Of a DNA stretch of 64,000 nucleotides, positions 18,152-26,778 are shown one piece after another. Each line of letters opens with the position of its first letter. Positions within the stretch are counted from its first letter, which is position 1. The notes under the pieces were generated by a model. It was not told the DNA's origin and searched no databases. It saw nothing but the letters and a program-made list of their open reading frames with translations. The stretch is from positions 1,054,001 through 1,118,000 of the forward strand of contig NZ_FNUJ01000001.1 in the NCBI RefSeq assembly GCF_900107925.1. Reading direction: 5' to 3'. Position numbers and translations under genes: made by a program. Origin of the DNA: Amycolatopsis pretoriensis (lineage in GTDB: Bacteria; Actinomycetota; Actinomycetes; Mycobacteriales; Pseudonocardiaceae).

Positions 18152-19147
18152 ATGAAGGTGGCTGTTCTCGGGGCCGGGGCGATCGGTGCCTACGTCGGGG
18201 CCGCGCTGCACCGCGGCGGGACCGAGGTGCACCTGATCGCCCGGCGCGCCCACCTCGCCGCGATGCGCGAGCACGGCGTCCGCGTGCTCAGCCCCCGCGG
18301 CGACTTCACCGCCCACCCGCACGTCACGGACGACCCGGCCGAAGTCGGTCCCGTCGACTTCGTGTTCCTGGGACTCAAAGCCAACTCCTACGCTTCGTGC
18401 GCCCCGCTGCTCGCCCCGCTGCTCGGACCGGACACCGCGGTCGTGGCGGCGCAGAACGGCATCCCGTGGTGGTACTTCCACGGCCTGCAGGGACACCCGC
18501 TCGAAGACCACCGGGTCGAGACCGTCGACCCGGGTGGCTCGGTGACCGCCGTGCTCGAGCTGCGGCGCGCGATCGGCTGCGTCGTCTACTGCTCCACGGT
18601 CATCGAGGAACCGGGCGTGATCCGGCACCTGGAAGGCACGCGGTTCTCCCTCGGCGAGCCGGACGGCGAGATCTCGGCGCGCTGCAAGGTGCTCAGCGCG
18701 GCGATGATCGCCGGCGGGCTCAAGGCCCCGGTCGAACCCCGGCTGCGCGACGACATCTGGATCAAGCTGATGGGCAACGTCGCCTTCAACCCGCTTTCGG
18801 CGCTGACCCGGGCGACCATGGCCCAGATGTGCGAGCACGACGACACGCGCGCGCTCGTCGCCACGATGATGACCGAGACCCTGGAGATCGCCCGCGCGGC
18901 GGGCAGCGACCCGGGCGTCTCGGTCGAGAAGCGCATCGACGGCGCCTGGCGCGTCGGGCACCACAAGACGTCGATGCTGCAGGACCTCGAAGCCGGCAAG
19001 CCCCTGGAGATCGACGCGATCATCGGCGCGGTCGTGGAGCTGGCCGGCCTCACCGGCGTGCCCGCGCCGGCGCTGCGGCACGTCCACGCCGCCATCTCGC
19101 TGCTCGACCACACCAGCAACCCGCCCGTCCCCGTCGGGGCGCACTGA
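18152..19147 (+). CDS. Ketopantoate-reductase-family protein, candidate oxalyl-CoA reductase (PanE2-like)
   Basis: The 331-residue protein has an N-terminal NADP-binding Rossmann fold (MKVAVLGAGAIGAYVGAAL) and the C-terminal helical domain of ApbA/PanE (WIKLMGNVAFNPLSALT, KTSMLQDLEAGKPLEIDAI). In Methylobacterium extorquens a PanE paralogue, PanE2, reduces oxalyl-CoA to glyoxylate. Here the gene starts the operon that also encodes formate dehydrogenase and lies beside frc/oxc, so that role is inferred. The segment NGIPWWYFHG replaces the usual NG-x-G region after strand four. GGAGG is 6 nt before the ATG. True ketopantoate reduction for pantothenate synthesis is the alternative. Confidence 0.65.
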   Translation: MKVAVLGAGAIGAYVGAALHRGGTEVHLIARRAHLAAMREHGVRVLSPRGDFTAHPHVTDDPAEVGPVDFVFLGLKANSYASCAPLLAPLLGPDTAVVAAQNGIPWWYFHGLQGHPLEDHRVETVDPGGSVTAVLELRRAIGCVVYCSTVIEEPGVIRHLEGTRFSLGEPDGEISARCKVLSAAMIAGGLKAPVEPRLRDDIWIKLMGNVAFNPLSALTRATMAQMCEHDDTRALVATMMTETLEIARAAGSDPGVSVEKRIDGAWRVGHHKTSMLQDLEAGKPLEIDAIIGAVVELAGLTGVPAPALRHVHAAISLLDHTSNPPVPVGAH

Positions 19148-19160
19148 ACCGGAGGTGCCC

Positions 19161-21080
19161 GTGAAGCGCAGGAACACCGAGCCGTACGTCCGGCTCACCC
19201 AGCCCCTGGTGCGCGACTCCGGCGTGCTGCGCCCGGCGACTTGGGAAGAGGCCCTCGACCGGGCCGCCGCCGGGATCCGCCGGACCCTCGAGAGCAAGGG
19301 GCCCGAGGCGTTCGGGATGTTCTCGTGCGCCCGCGCGACCAACGAGATGAACTTCGTCGCCCAGAAGTTCACCCGCGCGGTGATCGGCACGAACAACGTC
19401 GACTCGTGCAACCGCACCTGCCACGCGCCGAGCGTCGCCGGGCTGGCGCGGGTGTTCGACAGCGGCGGCGGGACGTCGTCGTACGCGGAGATCGAGGACG
19501 CCGACGTCATCGTCATCTGGGGCGGCAACCCCCGTGAGGCGCACCCGATCTTCTTCCAGCACGTGCTCAAGGCCGTCCACAAGGGAGCGAAGCTCTTCGT
19601 CGTCGACCCGCGGCAGACGAGCACCGCCCGGTGGGCGCACCGGCAGTTGCAGCTCGAAGTCGGCACCGACATCCCGCTGGCCCACGCGATCGCCCGCGAG
19701 ATCATCCACTCCGGACTCGCCAACACGACGTTCATCGAGCGCGCCACCGAGGGCTTCGCGGAATTCGCCGCGTCGGTCGAGCCGTGGACCCTGGAGGTCG
19801 CCGAGAAGACGACCGGTGTGCCGGCCGAGCTGATCAAGGAGCTCGCCCACACGTATGCCCGCGCCGACCGCGGCCAGCTGTCGTGGACCCTCGGCATCAC
19901 CGAGCACCACAACGGCACCGACAACGTCCTCGCGCTGATCAACCTCGCGCTGCTGGCGGGGCAGGTCGGCCGCTACGGCGCCGGTCTGAACCCGTTGCGC
20001 GGGCAGAACAACGTCCAGGGCGGCGGCGACATGGGCGCCATCCCGGACCGGATGCCGGGCTTCCAGGACATCCTCGACGCGGGCGTCCGGGCGAAGTTCG
20101 ACACCGCGTGGGGCTCGTCGATCCCGCCGCACAAGGGCCTCAACCTCACCCAGATGCTCGACGCGATGGAACGCGGCGACCTGACCTGCGTGTACATCAT
20201 CGGCGAGAACCCGGTCCAGTCCGAAGCGGACTGCGAGCACACGGTCAAACGCCTGTCCAACGTGGACCACCTGGTGGTGCAGGACATCTTCCTCACCAAG
20301 ACCGCGCAGCTGGCCGACGTCGTGCTGCCCGCGTCGGCGGCCTGGTGCGAGAGCGACGGCACGTTCACCAACTCCGAACGCCGCGTCCAGCGCGTCCGCC
20401 GCGCCCTCGAACCGCCCGACGGCGCGCGCGACGACATCGAGCTGCTGTCGGAGCTGGCCCGCCGGCTCGGCCACGACTGGCACTACACCGGCGGCCAGGA
20501 GGTCTGGGACGAGCTGCGGTCGCTGTCCCCGATGCACGCCGGGATGTCATACGCGCGGCTGGAAGAGCTCGGCGGCATCCAGTGGCCGTGCTACACCGAG
20601 GACACGCTCGAACCGACGTTCCTGCACGGCCGCCTGTGGGCCGAGGACCCGGCCGAGCGCGGCCGCCCGGCGCCGTTCACGGTGATCGAGCACAGCCCGC
20701 CGGTCGACCTGCTCACCGAAGAGTTCCCCATCCGGCTCACCACCGGCCGGCGCCTGGACTCCTACAACACCGGCGTCCAGTCCGGCGGGTTCCCGTCGCC
20801 GCTGCGGCAGGGCGAGACACTCGACCTCTGCCCGGAGGACGCGCGGTCGCTCGGCGTCGCCCCGGACGACCTCGTTCGCATCACGTCCCGGCGCGGCGAA
20901 ATCGTCGCGCCGGTGCGGCTCGACACCGGGCTGAAGCCGGGGCTGGCGTTCATGACCTTCCACTTCCCGGACGAGGTCGACGTCAACGTCATCACCATCG
21001 AAGCGACCTGCCCGATCGCCGGGACCGCCGAGTACAAGGCCGCGGCCATCCGCGTCGAGAAGCTCACGGCGGAGGTCTGA
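19161..21080 (+). CDS. NAD-linked formate dehydrogenase, catalytic molybdopterin part (alpha C-half)
   Basis: The 639-residue protein contains the molybdopterin oxidoreductase domain and, from about residue 520, the dinucleotide-binding domain (RLTTGRRLDSYNTG). The metal-ligand cysteine is C87 in RTCHAPSVAGL, followed by the conserved His88; it is Cys, not selenocysteine. Other family marks are IWGGNPREAHPI, VDPRQTSTA, NPLRGQNNVQG and MGAIPDR. The N-terminal Fe-S region that normally precedes this part is absent and is encoded separately at 22862. The GTG at 19161 has GGAGG 5 nt upstream; a GTG at 19155 overlaps that SD and is rejected. Confidence 0.85.
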   Translation: MKRRNTEPYVRLTQPLVRDSGVLRPATWEEALDRAAAGIRRTLESKGPEAFGMFSCARATNEMNFVAQKFTRAVIGTNNVDSCNRTCHAPSVAGLARVFDSGGGTSSYAEIEDADVIVIWGGNPREAHPIFFQHVLKAVHKGAKLFVVDPRQTSTARWAHRQLQLEVGTDIPLAHAIAREIIHSGLANTTFIERATEGFAEFAASVEPWTLEVAEKTTGVPAELIKELAHTYARADRGQLSWTLGITEHHNGTDNVLALINLALLAGQVGRYGAGLNPLRGQNNVQGGGDMGAIPDRMPGFQDILDAGVRAKFDTAWGSSIPPHKGLNLTQMLDAMERGDLTCVYIIGENPVQSEADCEHTVKRLSNVDHLVVQDIFLTKTAQLADVVLPASAAWCESDGTFTNSERRVQRVRRALEPPDGARDDIELLSELARRLGHDWHYTGGQEVWDELRSLSPMHAGMSYARLEELGGIQWPCYTEDTLEPTFLHGRLWAEDPAERGRPAPFTVIEHSPPVDLLTEEFPIRLTTGRRLDSYNTGVQSGGFPSPLRQGETLDLCPEDARSLGVAPDDLVRITSRRGEIVAPVRLDTGLKPGLAFMTFHFPDEVDVNVITIEATCPIAGTAEYKAAAIRVEKLTAEV

Positions 21081-21081
21081 A

Positions 21082-22827
21082 GTGGACCTCAAGCTCCTCG
21101 ACGCCGTCGCGTCGCGTGAAGAACGGGCGGCGGTCGCCGGCTTCGAGGGCGGCGGCCGCGACCAGCTGCTGCCCGCGCTGCACGCGGTCAACGACCGGAT
21201 CGGCTGGATCAGCCAGGGCGCCCTCAACCTCATCTGCGAGGCACTGCACGTGCCCCCGGCCGAGGCCTACGGCGTGGCCAGCTTCTACTCGCTGTTCGCG
21301 CTGGAGGAGCGGCCGGAACGCGTCGTGCACGTGTGCACCGACCTGGCGTGCCGGCTCAAGGGCGCGGACACGGTGTGCGACGTCCTCACCGAGCACGTCG
21401 GCGCCGCGGGGAAGGCGCGCGGCGGGGTCACGTGGCTGCGCAGCCCGTGCCTCGGCGTCTGCGAACGAGCCCCCGCGGCGCTGACGTTCCAGGCCGGCGA
21501 CCCGGCCACCACCGAGCTGCTCGCCCCGGCGACCGGCGCCTCGGCGGTGCTGGCCGCCCAGCGTGCACCGTCCGCTTCGGACGGTGCGCCGCCGGTGATC
21601 CACCAGCGGGACGGACTGCGGCTGCTGCGCCGGGTCGGCGTGGTCGATCCGTCCAGTTTGGACGGCTACCGCGCGGCCGGTGGCTACGCCGCACTGCGCA
21701 ACGCCCTGCGCATGGGCCAGGCGGCGGTGATCCGCGAGGTCACCGACTCCGGCCTGCTCGGCCGCGGTGGCGCGGCGTTCCCGACCGGGCGCAAGTGGGC
21801 GGCGACGGCCGCGCAGCCCGCCGGCCCGCACTACCTCGTCTGCAACGCCGACGAGAGCGAGCCCGGCACGTTCAAGGACCGCGTGCTGCTCGAAGGCGAC
21901 CCGTTCGCGCTGGTCGAGTCCATGACGATCGCCGCGTTCGCCATCGGCGCCCGGCAGGGGTACGTCTACCTGCGCGGGGAGTACCCGCGCGCGTTGCGGT
22001 TGCTGCGCAACGCGATCGACGTGGCTCGTGAGCGCGGCTTCCTCGGCGTGGACATCATGGGCCACGAGGGGTTCTCGTTCGACATCGAGATCCGGCGCGG
22101 CGCGGGCGCGTACATCTGCGGCGAGGAAACCGCGATCTTCAACTCGATCGAGGGCTTCCGCGGCGAGCCCCGCACGAAGCCGCCGTTCCCGGTCGAGCAG
22201 GGGCTGTTCGGCAAGCCGACGGTGGTGAACAACGTCGAGACCTTGGTGAACGTGCCGCTGATCCTCACCGAGGGCGCGGTCGCCTACCGCTCCCTCGGCA
22301 CGGAGGCCTCGGCCGGACCGAAGCTGTTCTGCCTGTCCGGCAACGTCGAACGGCCGGGCGTCTACGAGGTGCCGTTCGGTACGTCATTGCGCGAGTTGCT
22401 CGCGCTGGCCGGGGGAGTACCCGAGGGCCGCTCGCTGCGGGCGATCCTGCTGGGCGGCGCGGCCGGCGGGTTCGTCCGGCCGGACGAGCTGGACCTGCCG
22501 CTGACCTTCGAAGACGCGCGGGCGGCGAAGACGACGCTGGGGTCCGGGGTCGTCCTGGTGCTGGACGACCTGGCCGACCTCGGCGGGTTCCTGCTGCGGA
22601 TCGCGGAGTTCTTCCGCGACGAGTCGTGCGGGCAGTGCGTCCCGTGCCGGATCGGGACCGTGCGGCAGGAGGAGGCGATCCGGCGCGTGCTGGCGGCCGG
22701 TTCGGAGGAGCGGCCGTTGCTGCGCGAGGTGGGCGGGGTCATGCGCGACTCGTCGATCTGCGGGCTCGGTCAGACCGCCTGGAACGCCATCGAGTCCGCC
22801 ATCGACCGGTTGGGAGCACTGCAGTGA
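21082..22827 (+). CDS. Formate dehydrogenase beta/gamma fusion (NuoE-NuoF-like, NADH-forming)
   Basis: The 581-residue protein fuses a NuoE-type thioredoxin-like [2Fe-2S] domain (about 1-150; CTDLACRLKG and SPCLGVCERAP) to a NuoF-type domain. The latter has the FMN/NAD site GRGGAAFPTGRKW and CNADESEPGTFKDR, then GAGAYICGEETA, an SLBB domain and the [4Fe-4S] motif ESCGQCVPCRIGT with a fourth Cys in SSICGLGQ. It passes electrons from the alpha subunit to NAD+. The GTG start follows the previous stop by one base. Confidence 0.88.
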   Translation: MDLKLLDAVASREERAAVAGFEGGGRDQLLPALHAVNDRIGWISQGALNLICEALHVPPAEAYGVASFYSLFALEERPERVVHVCTDLACRLKGADTVCDVLTEHVGAAGKARGGVTWLRSPCLGVCERAPAALTFQAGDPATTELLAPATGASAVLAAQRAPSASDGAPPVIHQRDGLRLLRRVGVVDPSSLDGYRAAGGYAALRNALRMGQAAVIREVTDSGLLGRGGAAFPTGRKWAATAAQPAGPHYLVCNADESEPGTFKDRVLLEGDPFALVESMTIAAFAIGARQGYVYLRGEYPRALRLLRNAIDVARERGFLGVDIMGHEGFSFDIEIRRGAGAYICGEETAIFNSIEGFRGEPRTKPPFPVEQGLFGKPTVVNNVETLVNVPLILTEGAVAYRSLGTEASAGPKLFCLSGNVERPGVYEVPFGTSLRELLALAGGVPEGRSLRAILLGGAAGGFVRPDELDLPLTFEDARAAKTTLGSGVVLVLDDLADLGGFLLRIAEFFRDESCGQCVPCRIGTVRQEEAIRRVLAAGSEERPLLREVGGVMRDSSICGLGQTAWNAIESAIDRLGALQ

Positions 22828-22861
22828 CCAGCGACGACACACGCTTCCCAGTGGAGGAGCC

Positions 22862-23719
22862 ATGACCACAGTGGACATCGGGATCCCTCGTCGACTGGTC
22901 GAGTTCACCGTGGACGGCTCGACGGTTCGTGTGCCCGAAGGCTCGACGATCCTCGACGCGTGCACGGCGGCGGGCAAGGAGATCCCGACGCTGTGCTACG
23001 GCGACACCCTGGAACCGGCGAACGCCTGCCGCGTCTGCATGGTGGAGGTCGAGGGCTCCCGGACGCTGGTGCCGTCGTGCTCCCGCAAGGCCGAGCCGGG
23101 GATGGTGGTGCACACCGATTCGGAGCGGACGCGCACGAGCCGCAAGGTGGTCCTGGAGCTCCTGGCGTCGGCGACGGACCTGTCGACCACTCCGAAGGTC
23201 GCCGAGTGGATCGCCGAGGCCGGCGCCGACCCGTCGCGGTTCGGCCCGGACGCGGCGACGGTCGCCCAACCGGCCATTGTGGACAATGAGCTGTACGTCC
23301 GCGACTACGAGAAGTGCATCCTCTGCTACAAGTGCGTCGACGCGTGCGGCGACCAGTGGCAGAACTCGTTCGCGATCAGCGTGGCCGGCCGGGGGTTCGA
23401 CGCCCGGATCTCGACGGAGTTCTCGAACCCGTTGCCCGACAGCGCGTGCGTGTACTGCGGCAACTGCGTCGAGGTCTGCCCGACCGGGGCGCTCAGCTTC
23501 AAGCGCGAGCACGACAAGCGCGAGGACGGCACGTGGGACGAGTCCCGCCAGACCGAGACGACGACGGTGTGCACGTTCTGCGGGGTGGGCTGCAATCTGA
23601 CGCTGCACGTCCAGGACAACGAGATCGTCAAGGTGACCTCACCGCACGACAGCTCGGTCACCCACGGGAACCTCTGCATCAAGGGCCGCTTCGGCTGGCA
23701 GCACGTCCAGAACCGCTAG
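22862..23719 (+). CDS. Formate dehydrogenase Fe-S part (alpha N-half)
   Basis: The 285-residue protein corresponds to the N-terminal part of NAD-linked formate dehydrogenase alpha subunits. It has a plant-type [2Fe-2S] domain (about 10-85; CYGDTLEPANACRVC, PSCSRKAEPG) and a two-cluster ferredoxin region (CILCYKCVDACG and CVYCGNCVEVCPTGA). It ends with the [4Fe-4S] molybdopterin-N domain (CTFCGVGCNLTLHV and NLCIKGRFGW). It stops just where the catalytic domain would begin, so the alpha subunit is assembled from two polypeptides. Its last 4 nt (CTAG) overlap the convergent HEAT-repeat gene. Confidence 0.87.
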   Translation: MTTVDIGIPRRLVEFTVDGSTVRVPEGSTILDACTAAGKEIPTLCYGDTLEPANACRVCMVEVEGSRTLVPSCSRKAEPGMVVHTDSERTRTSRKVVLELLASATDLSTTPKVAEWIAEAGADPSRFGPDAATVAQPAIVDNELYVRDYEKCILCYKCVDACGDQWQNSFAISVAGRGFDARISTEFSNPLPDSACVYCGNCVEVCPTGALSFKREHDKREDGTWDESRQTETTTVCTFCGVGCNLTLHVQDNEIVKVTSPHDSSVTHGNLCIKGRFGWQHVQNR

Positions 23720-24951
23720 GACCACGCCGCGATCACGCGGTCGAGGTTGACGAGCACGGTGGGGTGCTCCTCGACGGCCTTGCGGCCGCGCAACGCCCGC
23801 AGCAGTGAACGTTCGTCCCGGCGATGGGCGGCCTGGACGGCGTGGATCCGGACCCGGGAGTCCTCGTCGTCGAGCGCCGACTCCAGGAGCGGGGTCACCT
23901 CGCCGCCGGCTTCGATGAGGTGCCAGACGGCGGACGTGCGGGTGTTCGGATCGGGCCGGGTGAGCAGGGGCGCCAGGTCCGCGCCGAGCAGTTTCCCGGA
24001 GGCGGTCAAGGCGCGCATCGTCTGCCAGAGCACCTCGCGATCGGGGTCGGCGAGCAGCTCGCGGGCGCGGTCCGCGAGATCCGGGGTGCCGAGGGCGGCG
24101 AGTACGCCGATCGCCTCGGCGCGGACGGTGGGTTCGTGGTCGGTCAGGGCCACGCGGGCCGCCGGGGCCACCGCCACCTTCGCGGCCCTCGCGGCCGCGA
24201 GCGCCGCCGCGCGGACCCGGCCGTCCGGGTCGGCGGCCGCGGCGGCGAACGCCACGGCGGTCTCGCGGCCGGTCGAGGGCAGGTACGCGACCGAATGCGC
24301 GGCCTTGGCCCTCCGTCGCGGGTCCGGGTCGCCGCTGAGCACGGCGAGCAAAGTGCTTTCGTCACCGGGAATCTTGTATCCGAACTCCGTCACGGAACAC
24401 CCGGCGAGCAGCTCGTCGAGCCAGCGGTGGTACCAGGCGAGGAAGTCCTCGTCCTCCAGGACGTAGGGGGCGGGAACGCCGTTGAGGTCGAGCCTGACCA
24501 GCCGCCCGCGGCCAGGGCCGGACACGACGAGGTGCGTGTAACCGGTGCAGCCGTGGTGGACGACCGCGAGCGTGCCCTGGACCGGGTCGGGTTCGTCACC
24601 AGGGCCCCAGAAGCCGTCCCACCAGTCGTTCTCGTACCACTGGCCCGGGCTGAACGGGCTCGGGGTGCGGAGGTGGCCGCGGAACGAGTCGGACACTTCC
24701 GCGTAAGCGTCGGCGAGCCGGAGCAGTCCGTAACCCGGGCCCGCGCCGCCGTCGCCGACCTCGAGCAGGAACGTGCGGTAGCTCTCGGGCAGGCGGATGT
24801 CGTGCTCCGCCTCGAAGGTCGCGATTTCGTCCGCCGGCAGGGCCGGGTTCAGCCGGAAGCGGTGGTGGCCGGCGCCGAACAAGTCGCGCAGCCGCGGGTC
24901 GGCGGCGGCGCGATCGAGCTTCTCGACGATCCGGGCGCGTGCTCCGGTCAT
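23716..24951 (-). CDS. SMI1/KNR4-like plus HEAT-repeat protein
   Basis: The 411-residue protein begins with a SMI1/KNR4-type region (RLPESYRTFLLEVGDGGAGPGYGL at about 55-80, later LDEDFLAWYHRWLDELL). From about residue 215 it continues with alpha-alpha HEAT-like repeats rich in Ala, Arg and Asp (DPRRRAKAAHSVAYL, DPDGRVRAAALAAAR, HEPTVRAEAIGVLAAL, DEDSRVRIHAVQAAH). Such proteins are scaffolds or, for SMI1/KNR4, often immunity factors to contact-dependent toxins. No toxin gene lies beside it. It is oppositely oriented between the fdh operon and the glyoxylate operon and has no evident metabolic link. Confidence 0.7.
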   Translation of the reverse strand: MTGARARIVEKLDRAAADPRLRDLFGAGHHRFRLNPALPADEIATFEAEHDIRLPESYRTFLLEVGDGGAGPGYGLLRLADAYAEVSDSFRGHLRTPSPFSPGQWYENDWWDGFWGPGDEPDPVQGTLAVVHHGCTGYTHLVVSGPGRGRLVRLDLNGVPAPYVLEDEDFLAWYHRWLDELLAGCSVTEFGYKIPGDESTLLAVLSGDPDPRRRAKAAHSVAYLPSTGRETAVAFAAAAADPDGRVRAAALAAARAAKVAVAPAARVALTDHEPTVRAEAIGVLAALGTPDLADRARELLADPDREVLWQTMRALTASGKLLGADLAPLLTRPDPNTRTSAVWHLIEAGGEVTPLLESALDDEDSRVRIHAVQAAHRRDERSLLRALRGRKAVEEHPTVLVNLDRVIAAWS

Positions 24952-25030
24952 GGTCTTCCCCCTGTGGTCCGGAAGGAGCGTAACGAGCGGGGCCGGCGTG
25001 AGCCGTTGACCTCGGCGCAGGTCAGCAGCT

Positions 25031-25069
25031 ATTCTCGATATGCGAAAGAAAAATTCCGGATAGCGAAAT
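25031..25069 (+). promoter_or_regulatory. Two direct operator-like repeats before the hyi-glxR-gcl operon
   Basis: ATTCTCGATATGCGAAA (25031-25047) and ATTCCGGATAGCGAAAT (25053-25069) are similar blocks 22 bp apart, two helical turns. Each has a TTC...GCGAA partial dyad. The second ends 11 bp before the hyi ATG. The spacing suggests cooperative binding by a regulator other than the GntR protein, possibly IclR-type as in other glyoxylate/allantoin systems. No such regulator gene is in the window. Confidence 0.45.
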
Positions 25070-25080
25070 TCGAGGTCGCG

Positions 25081-25893
25081 ATGCCAGAAGAGGGGCACTC
25101 CCTGCCGTACGCCGCCAACCTGTCGATCCTGTTCAAGGAGGTACCGCTGCTCGAGCGGGCCGCCGCCGCGCGGGAGGCCGGGTTCACCGACGTCGAGTAC
25201 TGGTGGCCGTTCGACTCCGCGGTCCCCGGGCGCGACGAGGTCGACGCGTTCGTCGAGAGCCTGGACGGCGTCCGGTTGCGCGGGCTGAACTTCTACGCCG
25301 GCGACATGGCGGCGGGGGAGCGCGGCCTGGTGTCGTGGATCGGCCGCGAGACCGAGTTCGCCGACAGCCTCGTCGTCGCCCTCGGGATCGCCGAACGCAC
25401 TGGCTGCCGCAGCTTCAACGCGCTCTACGGCAACCGGCTCGACGGCGAAGACCCCGCCAAGCAGGACGACCTGGCGCTGGTCAACCTCGCGAACGCCGCC
25501 GAGGCCGCCGCGAAGATCGGCGCGCAGCTGGTCCTCGAACCGCTCTCCGGCGCGGACCGCTACCCGCTCAAGACCGCCGCGGACGCCGTGGCCGTGCTCG
25601 ACGACCTCGGGCGCGGCAACGTGCGGCTGCTGGCCGACCTGTACCACCTGGCAGTCAACGGCGATGACCTGGACGCGCTGGCCGCGAAGCACCTCTCCCG
25701 GATCGGGCACGTGCAGATCGCCGACGCACCCGGCCGCCACCAGCCCGGCACGGGCGAGCTGGACATCGAAGGACACCTCGCGAGGCTGCAGAACGCGGGT
25801 TACGACGGGTTCGTCGGGATCGAGTACGTCCCGGAACCCGACACCTCCACGTCGCTGGCCTGGCTGCCGAAAACCCGAAGGGGACGAGCATGA
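25081..25893 (+). CDS. hyi: Hydroxypyruvate isomerase
   Basis: The 270-residue TIM-barrel protein has the xylose-isomerase-like fold of Hyi: PYAANLSILFKEVPLLERAAAAREAGF at the N terminus, VLEPLSGADRYPL with a catalytic Glu near residue 160, HVQIADAPGRHQPGTGELD, and the second catalytic Glu in GIEYVPE near 255. It interconverts hydroxypyruvate and tartronate semialdehyde in the glycerate pathway. The ATG has GAGG 5 nt upstream; a long in-frame upstream extension is an artefact. It starts the operon with glxR (4-nt ATGA overlap) and gcl. Confidence 0.88.
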   Translation: MPEEGHSLPYAANLSILFKEVPLLERAAAAREAGFTDVEYWWPFDSAVPGRDEVDAFVESLDGVRLRGLNFYAGDMAAGERGLVSWIGRETEFADSLVVALGIAERTGCRSFNALYGNRLDGEDPAKQDDLALVNLANAAEAAAKIGAQLVLEPLSGADRYPLKTAADAVAVLDDLGRGNVRLLADLYHLAVNGDDLDALAAKHLSRIGHVQIADAPGRHQPGTGELDIEGHLARLQNAGYDGFVGIEYVPEPDTSTSLAWLPKTRRGRA

Positions 25894-26777
25894 AACTGGG
25901 ATTCATCGGACTGGGCGTGATGGGCGCCCCGATGGCCGCGCACCTGGTCGCGGCCGGGCACGACGTCAGCGGCTACGACGTCCACGCGGCGGCAGGCGAG
26001 AAGCTCCAGGCCGCCGGCGGGCGCGCCGCGTCGGGGGTCGCCGACGCGGTGGCCGGGGCGGACGTCGTCATCACGATGCTGCCGAACCACCCGCAGGTCG
26101 AGGAGGTCGTGCTGGCCGCGGGCGGGGTCCTGGACGCCGCCGAGCCCGGCGCGCTCCTGATCGACATGAGCACCATCCGGCCCGAGACGTCGATCGCCGT
26201 CGCCGAAGCCGCGCGGGACAAGAAGATCCGCGTCCTCGACGCACCCGTGTCGGGTGGGCAGGCCGGCGCCGAGCAGGCGTCGCTGTCCATCATGGTCGGT
26301 GGGTCCGAAGAGGACTTCGAGGCCGCGAAGCCGGTGTTCGACGCGCTCGGCAAGACCGTCGTGCACGTCGGCCCGCACGGGGCCGGGCAGGTCGTGAAGG
26401 CCGCCAACCAGCTCGTCGTGGGCGGCATCTACGGCCTGGTCGCCGAGGCGATCGTGCTGCTCGAAGCGTCCGGTGTGGACGCCGCCGTCGGCCTGGACGT
26501 GCTCGCCGGCGGCCTCGCCGGCAGCCGGATCCTCGAGCTCAAGCGCAAGTCCATGGTGGAGCGGGAGTTCGCGCCCGGCTTCCGGATCGACCTGCACCAC
26601 AAGGACATGGGGATCGCGCTGGCCGCCGCCCGGCAGGCCGACGTCGCGCTGCCGCTGACCGGGCTGGTCGCCCAGCTCGTCGCCGCCGGCCGCGCCATGG
26701 GGTACGGCTCCCTGGACCACTCGGCCTTGCTGAAGGTCGCCGAACAGTTGTCGGGCCGCGTCCCGGCGGAGGTGTGA
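25890..26777 (+). CDS. glxR: 2-Hydroxy-3-oxopropionate (tartronate semialdehyde) reductase
   Basis: The 295-residue beta-hydroxyacid dehydrogenase has the NAD(P)-binding GLGVMGAPMAAHL, the substrate-binding DAPVSGGQAGAEQASL (about residue 117), and the catalytic Lys in VKAANQLVVGG (about 170), with the family KDMGIAL motif near 235. It reduces tartronate semialdehyde to D-glycerate. Its start overlaps the hyi stop and gcl follows after one base, a standard glyoxylate operon. Another 3-hydroxyacid specificity is possible, but the context makes this the best call. Confidence 0.9.
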   Translation: MKLGFIGLGVMGAPMAAHLVAAGHDVSGYDVHAAAGEKLQAAGGRAASGVADAVAGADVVITMLPNHPQVEEVVLAAGGVLDAAEPGALLIDMSTIRPETSIAVAEAARDKKIRVLDAPVSGGQAGAEQASLSIMVGGSEEDFEAAKPVFDALGKTVVHVGPHGAGQVVKAANQLVVGGIYGLVAEAIVLLEASGVDAAVGLDVLAGGLAGSRILELKRKSMVEREFAPGFRIDLHHKDMGIALAAARQADVALPLTGLVAQLVAAGRAMGYGSLDHSALLKVAEQLSGRVPAEV

Positions 26778-26778
26778 C

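Noticed and set aside
19161..21080. Selenocysteine formate dehydrogenase
   Set aside because: The metal-ligand position is a TGC cysteine (RTCHAPS), with no in-frame TGA there.
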